Translations under genes and position numbers: made by a program
In this document: positions 7,591 to 15,892 of the stretch, one piece after another
Layout: every line of letters begins with the position of its first letter
Position numbering within the stretch: the stretch's first letter is position 1
Source of the DNA: Anabaenopsis elenkinii CCIBt3563
Lineage (GTDB): Bacteria; Cyanobacteriota; Cyanobacteriia; Cyanobacteriales; Nostocaceae
Direction: 5' to 3'
Length of the DNA: 64,000 bases
Assembly: GCF_015245355.1 (NCBI RefSeq)
Contig: NZ_CP063311.1
Span: 1,511,217-1,575,216 of the forward strand
The notes under the pieces: generated by a model
The model's database searches: none
What the model saw: the letters and a program-made list of their open reading frames with translations, nothing else
Told to the model about the DNA's origin: nothing

Positions 7591-8676
7591 TTAGAACAAT
7601 TCTAACTCAAGTTGATTTTTTGGGCTTTTATCTGATTTTTTTTGACCATTTCCATTGAGTTTTGGATCTATGGGAATATCTTCACCTTGCAAAGTAGCTG
7701 AAAAAGCTGCTTCCTCATACAGCAATCGCTCGTACATTTCCTGTAAATGGTACTCTTCGGGATATATCTTTGCTTTGCTTCTATCTGATGCTCTTTCTCC
7801 AACTTGCACATCAAATCTAAATTTTTCGATTGGCTCACCTGTAAGCTCAACGTAATCCCGTAAGGTTTTTAGGTTGGGAAAATAGCCTTTTTGATCAGGT
7901 TTTCCACTGAGTCGCCGAAGTGCTACTTGATGATATTTTGGATCTATTTCCGTACCGATAAAGTCTCGGCTATGGTTTTTAGATACAACTGCTACTGTCC
8001 CCGCTCCCATATATGGATCAAAGACTAAATCACCTTCTTGGGTTGTAGCTAATACAATTCTGGATATCAAATCCTCTGGAAATTGGCAAGGATGTATTGT
8101 TTGTTCTTCATGATTGTGTTTCACATTCCGAAATAACCAAATGTCTCCAGGATTTTTACCATCTGGATTACATGATAATTCTCCCTTACGAGTTCCTCGA
8201 TAATATTTTTTATTTTGATATTTTTGTGGAACCCTTATAGCATCTAAATTAAATGTATATTCATTAGTTTTGGTAAACCAGAGAATTGTCTCATGTCTAC
8301 AAGAAAATTTTTTTTGAGCATGAAGCCCATGTTGTCTAGCCCAGATAATTCGATTTCTAGGTAACAAACCAAATGATTCTAGTATTGGAAAGAAGCGGAT
8401 ATCAAGAGGGATAATTGTACCTTTATCAGAAAAAGCCCCTACCTGCCAAAATAGAGAACCTGTTTTTTTAAGAATACGGCTGCACTCTCTCAGGACAATT
8501 TTTTGTTCCTCTAGATAACTATCAAGAGCTTGTCTTGCTTCGTATTCCTTTCCTAAATTGTATGGAGGTGAAGATATAACTAAATCAACACACTCCTCTG
8601 GCATTTTTTTTAATAATGTTGTGCAATCTCCTAAAATAATTTGATTTATTGGTAGTTTTGGTTTTTCAGTATTCAA
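7591..8676 (-). CDS. DNA (cytosine-N4-)methyltransferase of the BglII-like R-M system
   Basis: Methylates the recognition site to protect host DNA. Motif IV is SSPPYN near the N-terminus, the form typical of N4-cytosine and related amino-methyltransferases, and motif I (AdoMet binding) is FDPYMGAGT near residue 220, so the catalytic motif precedes the AdoMet motif. From TTG at 8676 the protein is 361 aa, close to the recalled 360 of M.BglII, with AAAGGTAGG seven bases upstream. A longer version from TTG at 8709 is possible but has no ribosome site. Its 3' end lies 21 bases from that of the nuclease, convergent. An operator-like box shared with the controller promoter lies at 8723-8737. Confidence 0.82.
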   Translation of the reverse strand: MNTEKPKLPINQIILGDCTTLLKKMPEECVDLVISSPPYNLGKEYEARQALDSYLEEQKIVLRECSRILKKTGSLFWQVGAFSDKGTIIPLDIRFFPILESFGLLPRNRIIWARQHGLHAQKKFSCRHETILWFTKTNEYTFNLDAIRVPQKYQNKKYYRGTRKGELSCNPDGKNPGDIWLFRNVKHNHEEQTIHPCQFPEDLISRIVLATTQEGDLVFDPYMGAGTVAVVSKNHSRDFIGTEIDPKYHQVALRRLSGKPDQKGYFPNLKTLRDYVELTGEPIEKFRFDVQVGERASDRSKAKIYPEEYHLQEMYERLLYEEAAFSATLQGEDIPIDPKLNGNGQKKSDKSPKNQLELELF

Positions 8677-8722
8677 CGCTATACCTACCTTTGATAAACA
8701 ACAACTCAATTATTAACTATAA

Positions 8723-8737
8723 TAACCCAATATAGGT
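8723..8737 (-). promoter_or_regulatory. Operator-like box upstream of the methyltransferase
   Basis: On the minus strand this reads ACCTATATTGGGTTA, differing by one base from 6547-6561 ahead of the controller gene. A TATAGT (minus strand, about 8715-8720) could be a -10 box right next to it, which would place the box at the promoter. Confidence 0.5.
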
Positions 8738-8852
8738 TATAGATCAGCATAACACATCAAACTATGCTACTTAAACATAAATTTTTATTTTTATACAAAA
8801 AATCCAAATAATACAAATAATATACTCATAATCCGTTGCTTTCCAAAGGACT

Positions 8853-8892
8853 GGGTAAAATTAACCCCAATGCGATCGCCTAACCAGTTTAG
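8853..8892. repeat. Dispersed repeat GGGTAAAATTAACCCC..., copy 3
   Basis: Third copy of the repeat at 3838, with the same HIP1-containing core. It is followed by a short hairpin-like block (ATCCCGGATAAGTCCGGG). Confidence 0.7.
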
Positions 8893-8979
8893 ATCCAGAT
8901 CCCGGATAAGTCCGGGTTCTTGGGTTGGGGGGGTATTTCATGCACTATTACATACACTTTTATACTAAATTGGGGTGAA

Positions 8980-9063
8980 GAGGATGTTGGAAATCTTATG
9001 ATTAGGGTATCAAAATTGTTTCACCCCACCCTAAACCTCCCCTTGTAAGAGGAGGGTTATATG
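8980..9063. mobile_element. Partial MITE copy
   Basis: Starts GAGGATGTTGGAAATC and continues with TTATGATTAGGGTATC and GTTTCACCCCACCCTAA, the shared interior of this element family. No right end was seen. The rest of 8710-9363 contains only this, its sister copy at 9198 and the repeat at 8853. Confidence 0.6.
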
Positions 9064-9197
9064 GAATGGGGATCTGTTTGCAGCGATCGCATTCGCTCAA
9101 GACCATCAAATACATAATCTCCTAGTCAGATTTATCTGACTTTAGCTTTGAGACGGGGGTTTCTAACCCCCGGCTCCCCGTGTAGCATCAAGGTGAA

Positions 9198-9285
9198 GAG
9201 GATGTTAAAAATCTTATGATTAGGGTATCAAAATTGTTTCACCCCACCCTAACCCTCCCCTTGTAAGGGGAGGGGACTTGATTTT
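9198..9285. mobile_element. Partial MITE copy (sister of 8980 copy)
   Basis: Nearly identical to 8980-9063 and preceded by the same GGTGAA, so the flank as well as the element was duplicated. It ends in an AGGGGAGGGGACTTGATTTT block also seen near 6457 and 19013. Confidence 0.6.
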
Positions 9286-9363
9286 GGTGTTCCCTCTGTT
9301 TAATAGTTATCCAGAAAGTGTCCGTACACATAAAAATTTACCCCGATGGGAGTGTAAGATAAA

Positions 9364-10467
9364 GTGAGAATCTACCTGTACATTTTGGCTGGACTCACAT
9401 CAGCTTTAATCGGCTGGAATTTGGGTCAATTCTTCCTCACCGACTTGGGGATATTAAGACAGTTTCCCGAAATTGTGTTATTTCCCTGTGTAGCTATATC
9501 TTTAGCGGCGGGTATGGTGATGAATGAAATATTTATCAGCAACCCCACCAGGTATAAACTCAACTTGCGCATTGTCAAGAGACCTTTATTAATTGCTCTG
9601 GGTTTGGGTAGTTTAGCTGGGTTGATTGGTGGTGTAATTTCCCAGGTTCTCTTTTTACCGGTGCTGGGGGTTCCCAGTGCATTTGTGAGAACTTTGGGAT
9701 GGTTGGTAATTGGTGCTGCGGTGGGGATTGCTGAAGGTTTAAGCTGGCGTTGGCACAGTATGGAAGCGGGAGACCCGAAACGGTTCCGCAAACGCTTAAC
9801 CACTAGCTGTGTTGGGGCGATGGCGGCCAGTCTATTGGCTGCGGCACTTTTTGAGGTCATCCGTGGTGCTTCAGGGACATCAACGGCGGAATTTAGAAGT
9901 ATTGAAGACCCTTTAGGTTTCGCGGTTTTAGGGTTAGTGCTGGGGATAGTTTTTAGTGTGACTAATTCTCCCAGCTATATGGCGGCTTTAAGAGCTGGTA
10001 CAGGTTTTGAGTATACACGGTTTAAACAAGATGAGTATAGTCATGATGAGGATGGTGAACTAGTATTAGAAAATTGGCAAAAAACATCACCATATATAGA
10101 TAAATCCCTATTAAGATTTGTCAGCGATGGCGAAGCTGAGGATATTGAAGAAGGTTTATCAATTCAATTACCCAGCAATGGTAAGGTAACCATTGGCTCA
10201 GGGATGGATAAGGCACATATTTATCTGCCTGGAGTTGCTCCACACATGGCAGACTTAATAGTGAAGCAGCGCGAGGTGGTTTTAGTTCCTCAGAACAAAT
10301 TTCACAATTACATAGAAGTTAACGGTTCCCGGTTAAATTCCTCAAAACAAATATCCTTAAAGCATAATTACGTTTTGACTTTTCACACGGTCAAAATGGA
10401 TGGCCAACATGAAGAAAAATTTTATCGGTTTGTCTACTATAATCGCTTCCTGGACCCACAAGCTTAG
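9364..10467 (+). CDS. Multi-pass membrane protein with C-terminal FHA-like domain, 367 aa
   Basis: The start is GTG. The first about 210 residues contain five or six Gly/Ala-rich hydrophobic segments. Residues about 265-365 form a beta-rich tail (KVTIGSGMDKAHIYLP, later IEVNGSRL) that resembles a degenerate FHA domain. The same membrane-plus-tail arrangement forms the C-terminal half of the vWA protein at 15893, so this protein looks like that half on its own; the vWA part is supplied by the next gene. It overlaps that gene by 68 bases, which points to coupled translation. First gene of the signalling cluster that runs to 25200. Confidence 0.7.
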   Translation: MRIYLYILAGLTSALIGWNLGQFFLTDLGILRQFPEIVLFPCVAISLAAGMVMNEIFISNPTRYKLNLRIVKRPLLIALGLGSLAGLIGGVISQVLFLPVLGVPSAFVRTLGWLVIGAAVGIAEGLSWRWHSMEAGDPKRFRKRLTTSCVGAMAASLLAAALFEVIRGASGTSTAEFRSIEDPLGFAVLGLVLGIVFSVTNSPSYMAALRAGTGFEYTRFKQDEYSHDEDGELVLENWQKTSPYIDKSLLRFVSDGEAEDIEEGLSIQLPSNGKVTIGSGMDKAHIYLPGVAPHMADLIVKQREVVLVPQNKFHNYIEVNGSRLNSSKQISLKHNYVLTFHTVKMDGQHEEKFYRFVYYNRFLDPQA

Positions 10468-11701
10468 TTTGTCGGTGTTGATGGTAGCTTCCTTAGCTGC
10501 TCCCAGTTGGGGAGAGCAAAATCAGGCGGAAATTGTTGGTAATCCTCAAGTTAATGATGACCAGGTAACTATTCGCGTTCAGGTGACAAACGCAGAAAAT
10601 AGGCGACCAATTATGGGTCTACAAGAGAATAATTTTAAGTTACTTGTAGACCAACAAGAAGTTAAATTTTCACCCAGAGACTGGAAAAGTCCAGAAGAAA
10701 GTGTACCCCCTCCAGCTTGGGTAATTGTCCTACTAGATTTCACTGGGAGTATGAACCAGTTAGACAGTAGTGGTAACACCAGAATTGCAGGTGCAATTAG
10801 TGCTGTGCGTCAGTTCGTTAATAGCTCTAGTCAACGGGGTGGGGATACCAAAATATCTATTGTTCCCTTTGGTATCGGTGGGCGTAATTGTCCAGATTTA
10901 CCGGTGAATCCTACGACTCTGGATAAGTTCTACTCAGCAAGTCATATTCAACTACAAAACTATCTAGACCATTTAGCAACACTCAGACCCTGCGCCGCTA
11001 CTGACCTTTATGGACCGATAAATGAAGCGGTGAGGTTTTTGGGAAATGAGAAAGACCCGCGTTTTGATGTCTCGGAAAATTCTCGTCAACCTCAACCGCG
11101 ATTATCAATTATTATGCTGTCTGATGGGTTTCATAACCAGGGGAATGAACAACAGCATTTTAATGTTTTAAAAGGTCTGTTTAACCGCCATGATCATATT
11201 ACTGTACATACCTTGGGCTATGGGTTGACCCCCGCACAGTTAGGCGCAAAATATAAACTGGGTAGAGCTGCTACCCGTGCTGATATTGGGACTGGTGCGG
11301 GTAAGGTTCCAGAAGATGAGTTTATAGACCAACAACGGTTAAAAGAAATTGCTGATTTAACGGGGGGAGTTGCTGAATTTTCGGGAGACGCTACCAGCAT
11401 CGCCGAAAACTTACAACTATTTCTCAATGCTTTATTAGGTGAATATGAAATCACCTACACCCAACCCAATGCAGAACGGGGGAAAAAGCATCAAGTCCAA
11501 GTGGTGGTGAATGTCCCTGGAAGTAAAAAACCAGCAGAGTCAGATCCTAAGAATTACAGAATTACTGTATTTGGGCGATCGCTCCCTGGAGTAGTGCGCC
11601 TAACTATATTTATACTGACATTAGGGGGGATTGGTTTGGCTGGTGTATTACCATTTCACTTTTGGGGTAAGTATTTAAAAGAGCAGGCTGGAGATACATG
11701 A
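10400..11701 (+). CDS. Secreted/membrane-anchored vWA-domain protein, 433 aa
   Basis: An N-terminal signal peptide (hydrophobic residues about 18-36, then APSWGEQ) is followed by a beta-rich segment and a vWA domain from about residue 107. Its metal site reads DFTGSM at about residue 113: a D-x-T-x-S form rather than the usual D-x-S-x-S. A hydrophobic segment at about 403-425 anchors the C-terminus, so most of the protein should face outward. The next gene starts inside its last codons (ATGA overlap). vWA domains bind protein partners through a metal ion; the partner here is unknown, but the upstream FHA-like membrane protein is a good candidate. Confidence 0.78.
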   Translation: MANMKKNFIGLSTIIASWTHKLSLSVLMVASLAAPSWGEQNQAEIVGNPQVNDDQVTIRVQVTNAENRRPIMGLQENNFKLLVDQQEVKFSPRDWKSPEESVPPPAWVIVLLDFTGSMNQLDSSGNTRIAGAISAVRQFVNSSSQRGGDTKISIVPFGIGGRNCPDLPVNPTTLDKFYSASHIQLQNYLDHLATLRPCAATDLYGPINEAVRFLGNEKDPRFDVSENSRQPQPRLSIIMLSDGFHNQGNEQQHFNVLKGLFNRHDHITVHTLGYGLTPAQLGAKYKLGRAATRADIGTGAGKVPEDEFIDQQRLKEIADLTGGVAEFSGDATSIAENLQLFLNALLGEYEITYTQPNAERGKKHQVQVVVNVPGSKKPAESDPKNYRITVFGRSLPGVVRLTIFILTLGGIGLAGVLPFHFWGKYLKEQAGDT

Positions 11702-12744
11702 ATAAACTTACCTTCAGCCTCATATTATTCATGAGTTACGGCTGTAGTCAACCCCTACTCAATTCTCGCTCTGCGATCGCACCTGTAACTACAGTCTCCG
11801 ATTGTTTACAAACATCTAAAGTTAACCTCAATCGACAAAATATCACCGAAGTTGCACTAGATGAACAGATGTTAGGTCAATCTGGCCGTGTGACTGCTAC
11901 TGAAGCTGTGGGTTATCAATTTGATGCACAATCAGGTCAAACACTCACATACAGCACTAATGAAGATGTGTGTATTGTGGTTTATACCCCCGATAATCAA
12001 ATCATTGACGGTGGAGAATTACTCACCAGTGGAAAATATATTCTTCAAGTTTCCTCACCCCAAGATGAGAGAGCATTTGATTTACAAATGTCTTTAACCA
12101 CTCCTGTTGTGGAAGATATTCCAGAGACTCCCACACCAGAACCGACAACTGTCAACACTGCTGCGACACCCCCAACCACTAACCAAACTACTGTCAAAAA
12201 TACTCCCAGGACTAAAACACGAAGACCTACACCTGTAAATACTGCTAGGAGTTCCCCAAGGACTAACCAAACTACTGTCAACGATACCCCAACCACTAAC
12301 CAAACTACAGTCAACGATACCCCAACTACTCAAACACGTAAGTCTATACCTATCCCAGTACCTTCAAACCCCGCTTTAGTATCTCAGTCGGTTAGTTCCC
12401 CAGAACCATCTATATCACGGCCACCAGCTGATGATTTTATCAGAAATCACTATACAGCACTCAACAACCGTCAATATGATCAAACATGGAGTAGGTTATC
12501 CCCCCAGTTTAAAAGTATCTCTGGAGATTTTTCTGGCTATCAAGAATGGTGGGATAGTGTAGCAGCAATCAGAATTGGTAATGTGGAGCTAATTAGTCAA
12601 AATAGCGATCGCGCTGTAGTTGATGCTCAACTATGGTATGAAATGAAAAATGGCAGAGTTGCAGAAGATAAGAAAACCAGAATTTCTCTGATGTGGAGTG
12701 ATGAGGCTAACAGCTGGTTATTTGTGCGTAAATCATCCCCCTAA
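11698..12744 (+). CDS. Putative lipoprotein with Thr-rich linker and NTF2-like tail, 348 aa
   Basis: A hydrophobic N-terminus ends in SYGC, a weak lipobox. Residues about 30-135 look like a beta-rich domain. About residues 140-235 are a Pro/Thr-rich linker with repeats of NQTTVNDTPTT. The C-terminal 110 residues resemble the NTF2/SnoaL-like domains found at the ends of cyanobacterial kinases and envelope proteins (FIRNHYTALNNRQYDQTW). GGAG four bases before the ATG supports the start, which overlaps the upstream stop. Probably periplasmic. Confidence 0.65.
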   Translation: MNKLTFSLILFMSYGCSQPLLNSRSAIAPVTTVSDCLQTSKVNLNRQNITEVALDEQMLGQSGRVTATEAVGYQFDAQSGQTLTYSTNEDVCIVVYTPDNQIIDGGELLTSGKYILQVSSPQDERAFDLQMSLTTPVVEDIPETPTPEPTTVNTAATPPTTNQTTVKNTPRTKTRRPTPVNTARSSPRTNQTTVNDTPTTNQTTVNDTPTTQTRKSIPIPVPSNPALVSQSVSSPEPSISRPPADDFIRNHYTALNNRQYDQTWSRLSPQFKSISGDFSGYQEWWDSVAAIRIGNVELISQNSDRAVVDAQLWYEMKNGRVAEDKKTRISLMWSDEANSWLFVRKSSP

Positions 12745-12792
12745 TTATCAAAACCATCTTCCGATTTAATCAGTATTTACTCATCCAACACC

Positions 12793-14526
12793 ATGAATAA
12801 CCTACTCACTAACAACCGCTATGAAATCATCAGTCCCCTTGGTGCTGGTGGCTTTGCAGAAACCTTCTTAGCCTATGATACACAAATGCCTTCCCTGCGG
12901 TCAGTGGTGGTTAAACGCCTTAAACCTAATAGGCAAAATGGGGATTCTACATCTACTGAATTAATCACCAACCTTTTCCGCAAAGAAGCAGCAATACTCG
13001 AAGAATTGGGAGCTAATTGTACTCAAATTCCCGAACTCTATAGCTACTTTTGCGAGAATGATGATTTTTATCTAGTTCAAGAACATATTCAAGGTAAAAA
13101 CTTGGCTCAGATGGGTCAAATCACCTCAGAAAAAGCCAGAATTATTCTCTCTTCTCTGTTGACTACCCTGCAATACATCCACAGTAAAAATATTATTCAC
13201 CGGGATATTAAACCAGAAAATATTATTATCCGGGATAGTGATGAGCTACCGGTATTAATTGACTTTGGCGCAGTTAAAGAAACTATGGGAGCTGTTACCC
13301 TAGGTTCAGGTTCTACCGTTAGTTCCGTCATAGTGGGAACTAGAGGATTTATGGCGCCAGAACAAACTGCAGGTAGAGCAGTGTTTAGTACAGATTTATA
13401 TGCTTTGGGATTAACAATGATTTATGCTTTAACTCAAAAATTACCCATTGAGTTTAGCACCAGTTTAATTACAGGAAACTTAGACTGGCATAGTCATGTA
13501 CCCGATCTTGACCCTAAATTAGCACAAGTCTTAGATAAGTCCATCATCATGGATTTAGGAGGGCGTTATCCCAGTGCGATCGCAATGTACCAAGACTTAC
13601 ATAATGACTTACATAATATGGATACTGGGGCGCAGGGAATAGCACCCAGTCAAGTTAATACAGTGATTGTAAGTCCTAAAGTAGGGACTAAATCCGATCG
13701 CCCTGGGGAAAATACCCCTGTCAATCCACTCCCAACAGAGGTGATCAATCATCCACCCAACCAAGACTCAAAGCAAAAACCCAAACGGTGGATTTTTGGG
13801 TCTGCAATGATTATCATATTGCTTCTAACTAGCTTAAGTATAGTGGGTGGTTTTTTCGTCACCAGACAGATTTTAGAAGCACAACAAAAAGCTACAGAAG
13901 CGGAACAACAGCGACAACAAGCTGAGGAAAAACGCCTAGAAGCAGAAGCAAAAGCAGCAGCAGCAGAACAACGCAGACAAGAAACCGAGCGACAACAAGC
14001 TGAGGAAGAGCGACAACGTTTAGCAGCACAAGCGCAACAAGTCAGACAAGAGCGAGAACGTTTAGCCGCTGAAAGAAAACGCTTAGAATCTTTTCAGAGG
14101 GAATCTTTTCGGAGGGTAAGTCAACCAGTACATAATATTTCTCAAAATGAAGCATTACAAATAGTCCAAAGTTGGTATCAAGCGAAACCACAAATTTTTG
14201 GGCCATCTTACGACCTATACCTAGTAGACCAACTAGCAACAGGCACTCTTTATTATAACACCACAAAGCCTGATGGTTCAGTTGCTTGGTTACAGAATAA
14301 CAATGCTTACTATACATATACGACATCTGAAATTACAGATGTTGAAGAATTTTCTAACTCTGGTACACGACCATATATAAAAGTGAGAGTTTTTGAGGAT
14401 TTATATCTCCACGGGAGACGAGGTATTGATAGAAAAAACTCAGGTCCTTATAGAGGTACATTTACTTACGTCTTTGCACAGGAAAACGGTGTTTGGAAAA
14501 TTTATGACTACAAGAAGGTACGATAA
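12793..14526 (+). CDS. Transmembrane Ser/Thr protein kinase with IMS-like extracellular domain, 577 aa
   Basis: The kinase domain (about residues 8-275) has its key motifs: glycine loop GAGGFAETF, VVVKRL lysine, HRDIKPEN catalytic loop, DFGAVKE and GFMAPEQ, so it should be active. A membrane segment at about 332-355 is followed by a Gln/Glu/Arg-rich coiled coil (about 360-430) and a C-terminal domain (about 448-577) like the IMS/DUF4101 domain of ARC6. The kinase is therefore inside and the IMS-like domain outside, an arrangement suited to sensing the envelope. The next gene begins 3 bases after its stop. Confidence 0.82.
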   Translation: MNNLLTNNRYEIISPLGAGGFAETFLAYDTQMPSLRSVVVKRLKPNRQNGDSTSTELITNLFRKEAAILEELGANCTQIPELYSYFCENDDFYLVQEHIQGKNLAQMGQITSEKARIILSSLLTTLQYIHSKNIIHRDIKPENIIIRDSDELPVLIDFGAVKETMGAVTLGSGSTVSSVIVGTRGFMAPEQTAGRAVFSTDLYALGLTMIYALTQKLPIEFSTSLITGNLDWHSHVPDLDPKLAQVLDKSIIMDLGGRYPSAIAMYQDLHNDLHNMDTGAQGIAPSQVNTVIVSPKVGTKSDRPGENTPVNPLPTEVINHPPNQDSKQKPKRWIFGSAMIIILLLTSLSIVGGFFVTRQILEAQQKATEAEQQRQQAEEKRLEAEAKAAAAEQRRQETERQQAEEERQRLAAQAQQVRQERERLAAERKRLESFQRESFRRVSQPVHNISQNEALQIVQSWYQAKPQIFGPSYDLYLVDQLATGTLYYNTTKPDGSVAWLQNNNAYYTYTTSEITDVEEFSNSGTRPYIKVRVFEDLYLHGRRGIDRKNSGPYRGTFTYVFAQENGVWKIYDYKKVR

Positions 14527-14529
14527 TTA

Positions 14530-15876
14530 ATGAGTAATAATACTAAGCTTCGTCGAAGAATTGTTAGAAAAAGACTCTCTATTAACTTTAAGAGATTGAT
14601 CTTGTTTTATCTGGTTTCTATATCTACAGTAATCATTTTTAGCTTATTAATAAGGCAAATTCTTAGTAAGCCAAGTCATCAAGCTAAAAATACTACTCAT
14701 CCCCCTACTTCTCAAGTACGAGATCCGCAACCTATAGTATCCACTGTTACAAATTCTACAGGTATAAAAAATGTAAACAACTTACCTATCACAACCAATG
14801 AAACAAATAACAATTCAGGTCAACCAGCTATCTACTCAAATATTAACCGTGTAAATAACTTACCTATCACAACCAATGAAACAAATAAAAATCTAGGTGC
14901 AACAGTCAACATTTCCTCAAACATGAGGATAATCCCAGAAGATGATTATACACAAGTTGGATTAAAATTAATCTCTCAACAAGACCTAACACAATTTCCT
15001 AGAAATCACGATCAAAAATTACAAAATATAGTTAATTACATTGTAAATTATGTGACTTCTAAAGGTGCTTCAACAAAGGATTTATCTATCAGCTTAGTGG
15101 ATTTAAATAGTCAAACTTATGCTGGATATGAAGACGAAGTAACAAGATTTCCCGCTAGTGTAACTAAATTGTTTTGGATGGTATATTTATATGGTACAAA
15201 ACCAAATTTACTTCAACAACCGGAAATTCAAAAAGCTTTAAATAAGATGATTCAAGACTCTGATAATGAATCAGCTAGTCTAATCATAGATAAAACTACT
15301 AGAACTGAATCAGGAGATGAATTAACTACAGAGGAATTTCAAAAATGGTATAAAAACCGTTTGAGTATGAATCACTTTTTTAAAGAAGATGGTTACCAAA
15401 ACATAAATATTAGTCAAAAGTTATATCCTTATAGTAAAGTTAATGGACCTGCGGGGAGAGACTTACAAATCCGCAAACCAGATTCTCATCCTTTACCTAT
15501 AAGAAATTACACCACGACTTATAATGTGGCGCGACTACTATTTGAAATAGAAACAGGCGAATCAGTTTCTAAACAATATAGTCGTAATATGAAAAATCTT
15601 TTACAAAGGAGCTTAAAAAAGGAAGAATGGGAAAAGATAGAATTTAATCATATTGCAGGTTTTTTTGGTGAAGGTTTACCAGAAGATGCTCAACTGTTCT
15701 CTAAAATGGGGTGGAACTTTCAGACCCGCAATGATGCAGCTATTATAGTTAGTCCAGATGGTAAAGCTAAATATATATTGGTAGTTTTTGGAAATCATCC
15801 CAGCTTTTATAAAGATAAAAAAATGCTCCCTGAAATATCACGTCAAGTTTACGATTACATGACTACAATTTACTAG
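14530..15876 (+). CDS. Membrane-anchored class-A beta-lactamase-like serine hydrolase, 448 aa
   Basis: An N-terminal membrane segment (about residues 19-42) is followed by an Asn/Thr-rich linker with two copies of VNNLPITTNETN. The catalytic domain has SVTK (S-x-x-K, about residue 208), SDN at about 243 and a K-x-G-like KMG near 392. These are the three motifs of class A beta-lactamases and related penicillin-recognising enzymes. A true beta-lactamase is doubtful because the rest of the domain is diverged; a peptidoglycan-related or other hydrolase is as likely. It sits tightly between a kinase and a vWA gene, so it may be an output of that system. Confidence 0.7.
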   Translation: MSNNTKLRRRIVRKRLSINFKRLILFYLVSISTVIIFSLLIRQILSKPSHQAKNTTHPPTSQVRDPQPIVSTVTNSTGIKNVNNLPITTNETNNNSGQPAIYSNINRVNNLPITTNETNKNLGATVNISSNMRIIPEDDYTQVGLKLISQQDLTQFPRNHDQKLQNIVNYIVNYVTSKGASTKDLSISLVDLNSQTYAGYEDEVTRFPASVTKLFWMVYLYGTKPNLLQQPEIQKALNKMIQDSDNESASLIIDKTTRTESGDELTTEEFQKWYKNRLSMNHFFKEDGYQNINISQKLYPYSKVNGPAGRDLQIRKPDSHPLPIRNYTTTYNVARLLFEIETGESVSKQYSRNMKNLLQRSLKKEEWEKIEFNHIAGFFGEGLPEDAQLFSKMGWNFQTRNDAAIIVSPDGKAKYILVVFGNHPSFYKDKKMLPEISRQVYDYMTTIY

Positions 15877-15892
15877 TGAGGTTAAGCATAAA

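Noticed and set aside
12045..12333. Minus-strand frames opposite the Thr-rich linker
   Set aside because: Product of the repetitive linker DNA; low-complexity and antisense to a good gene.
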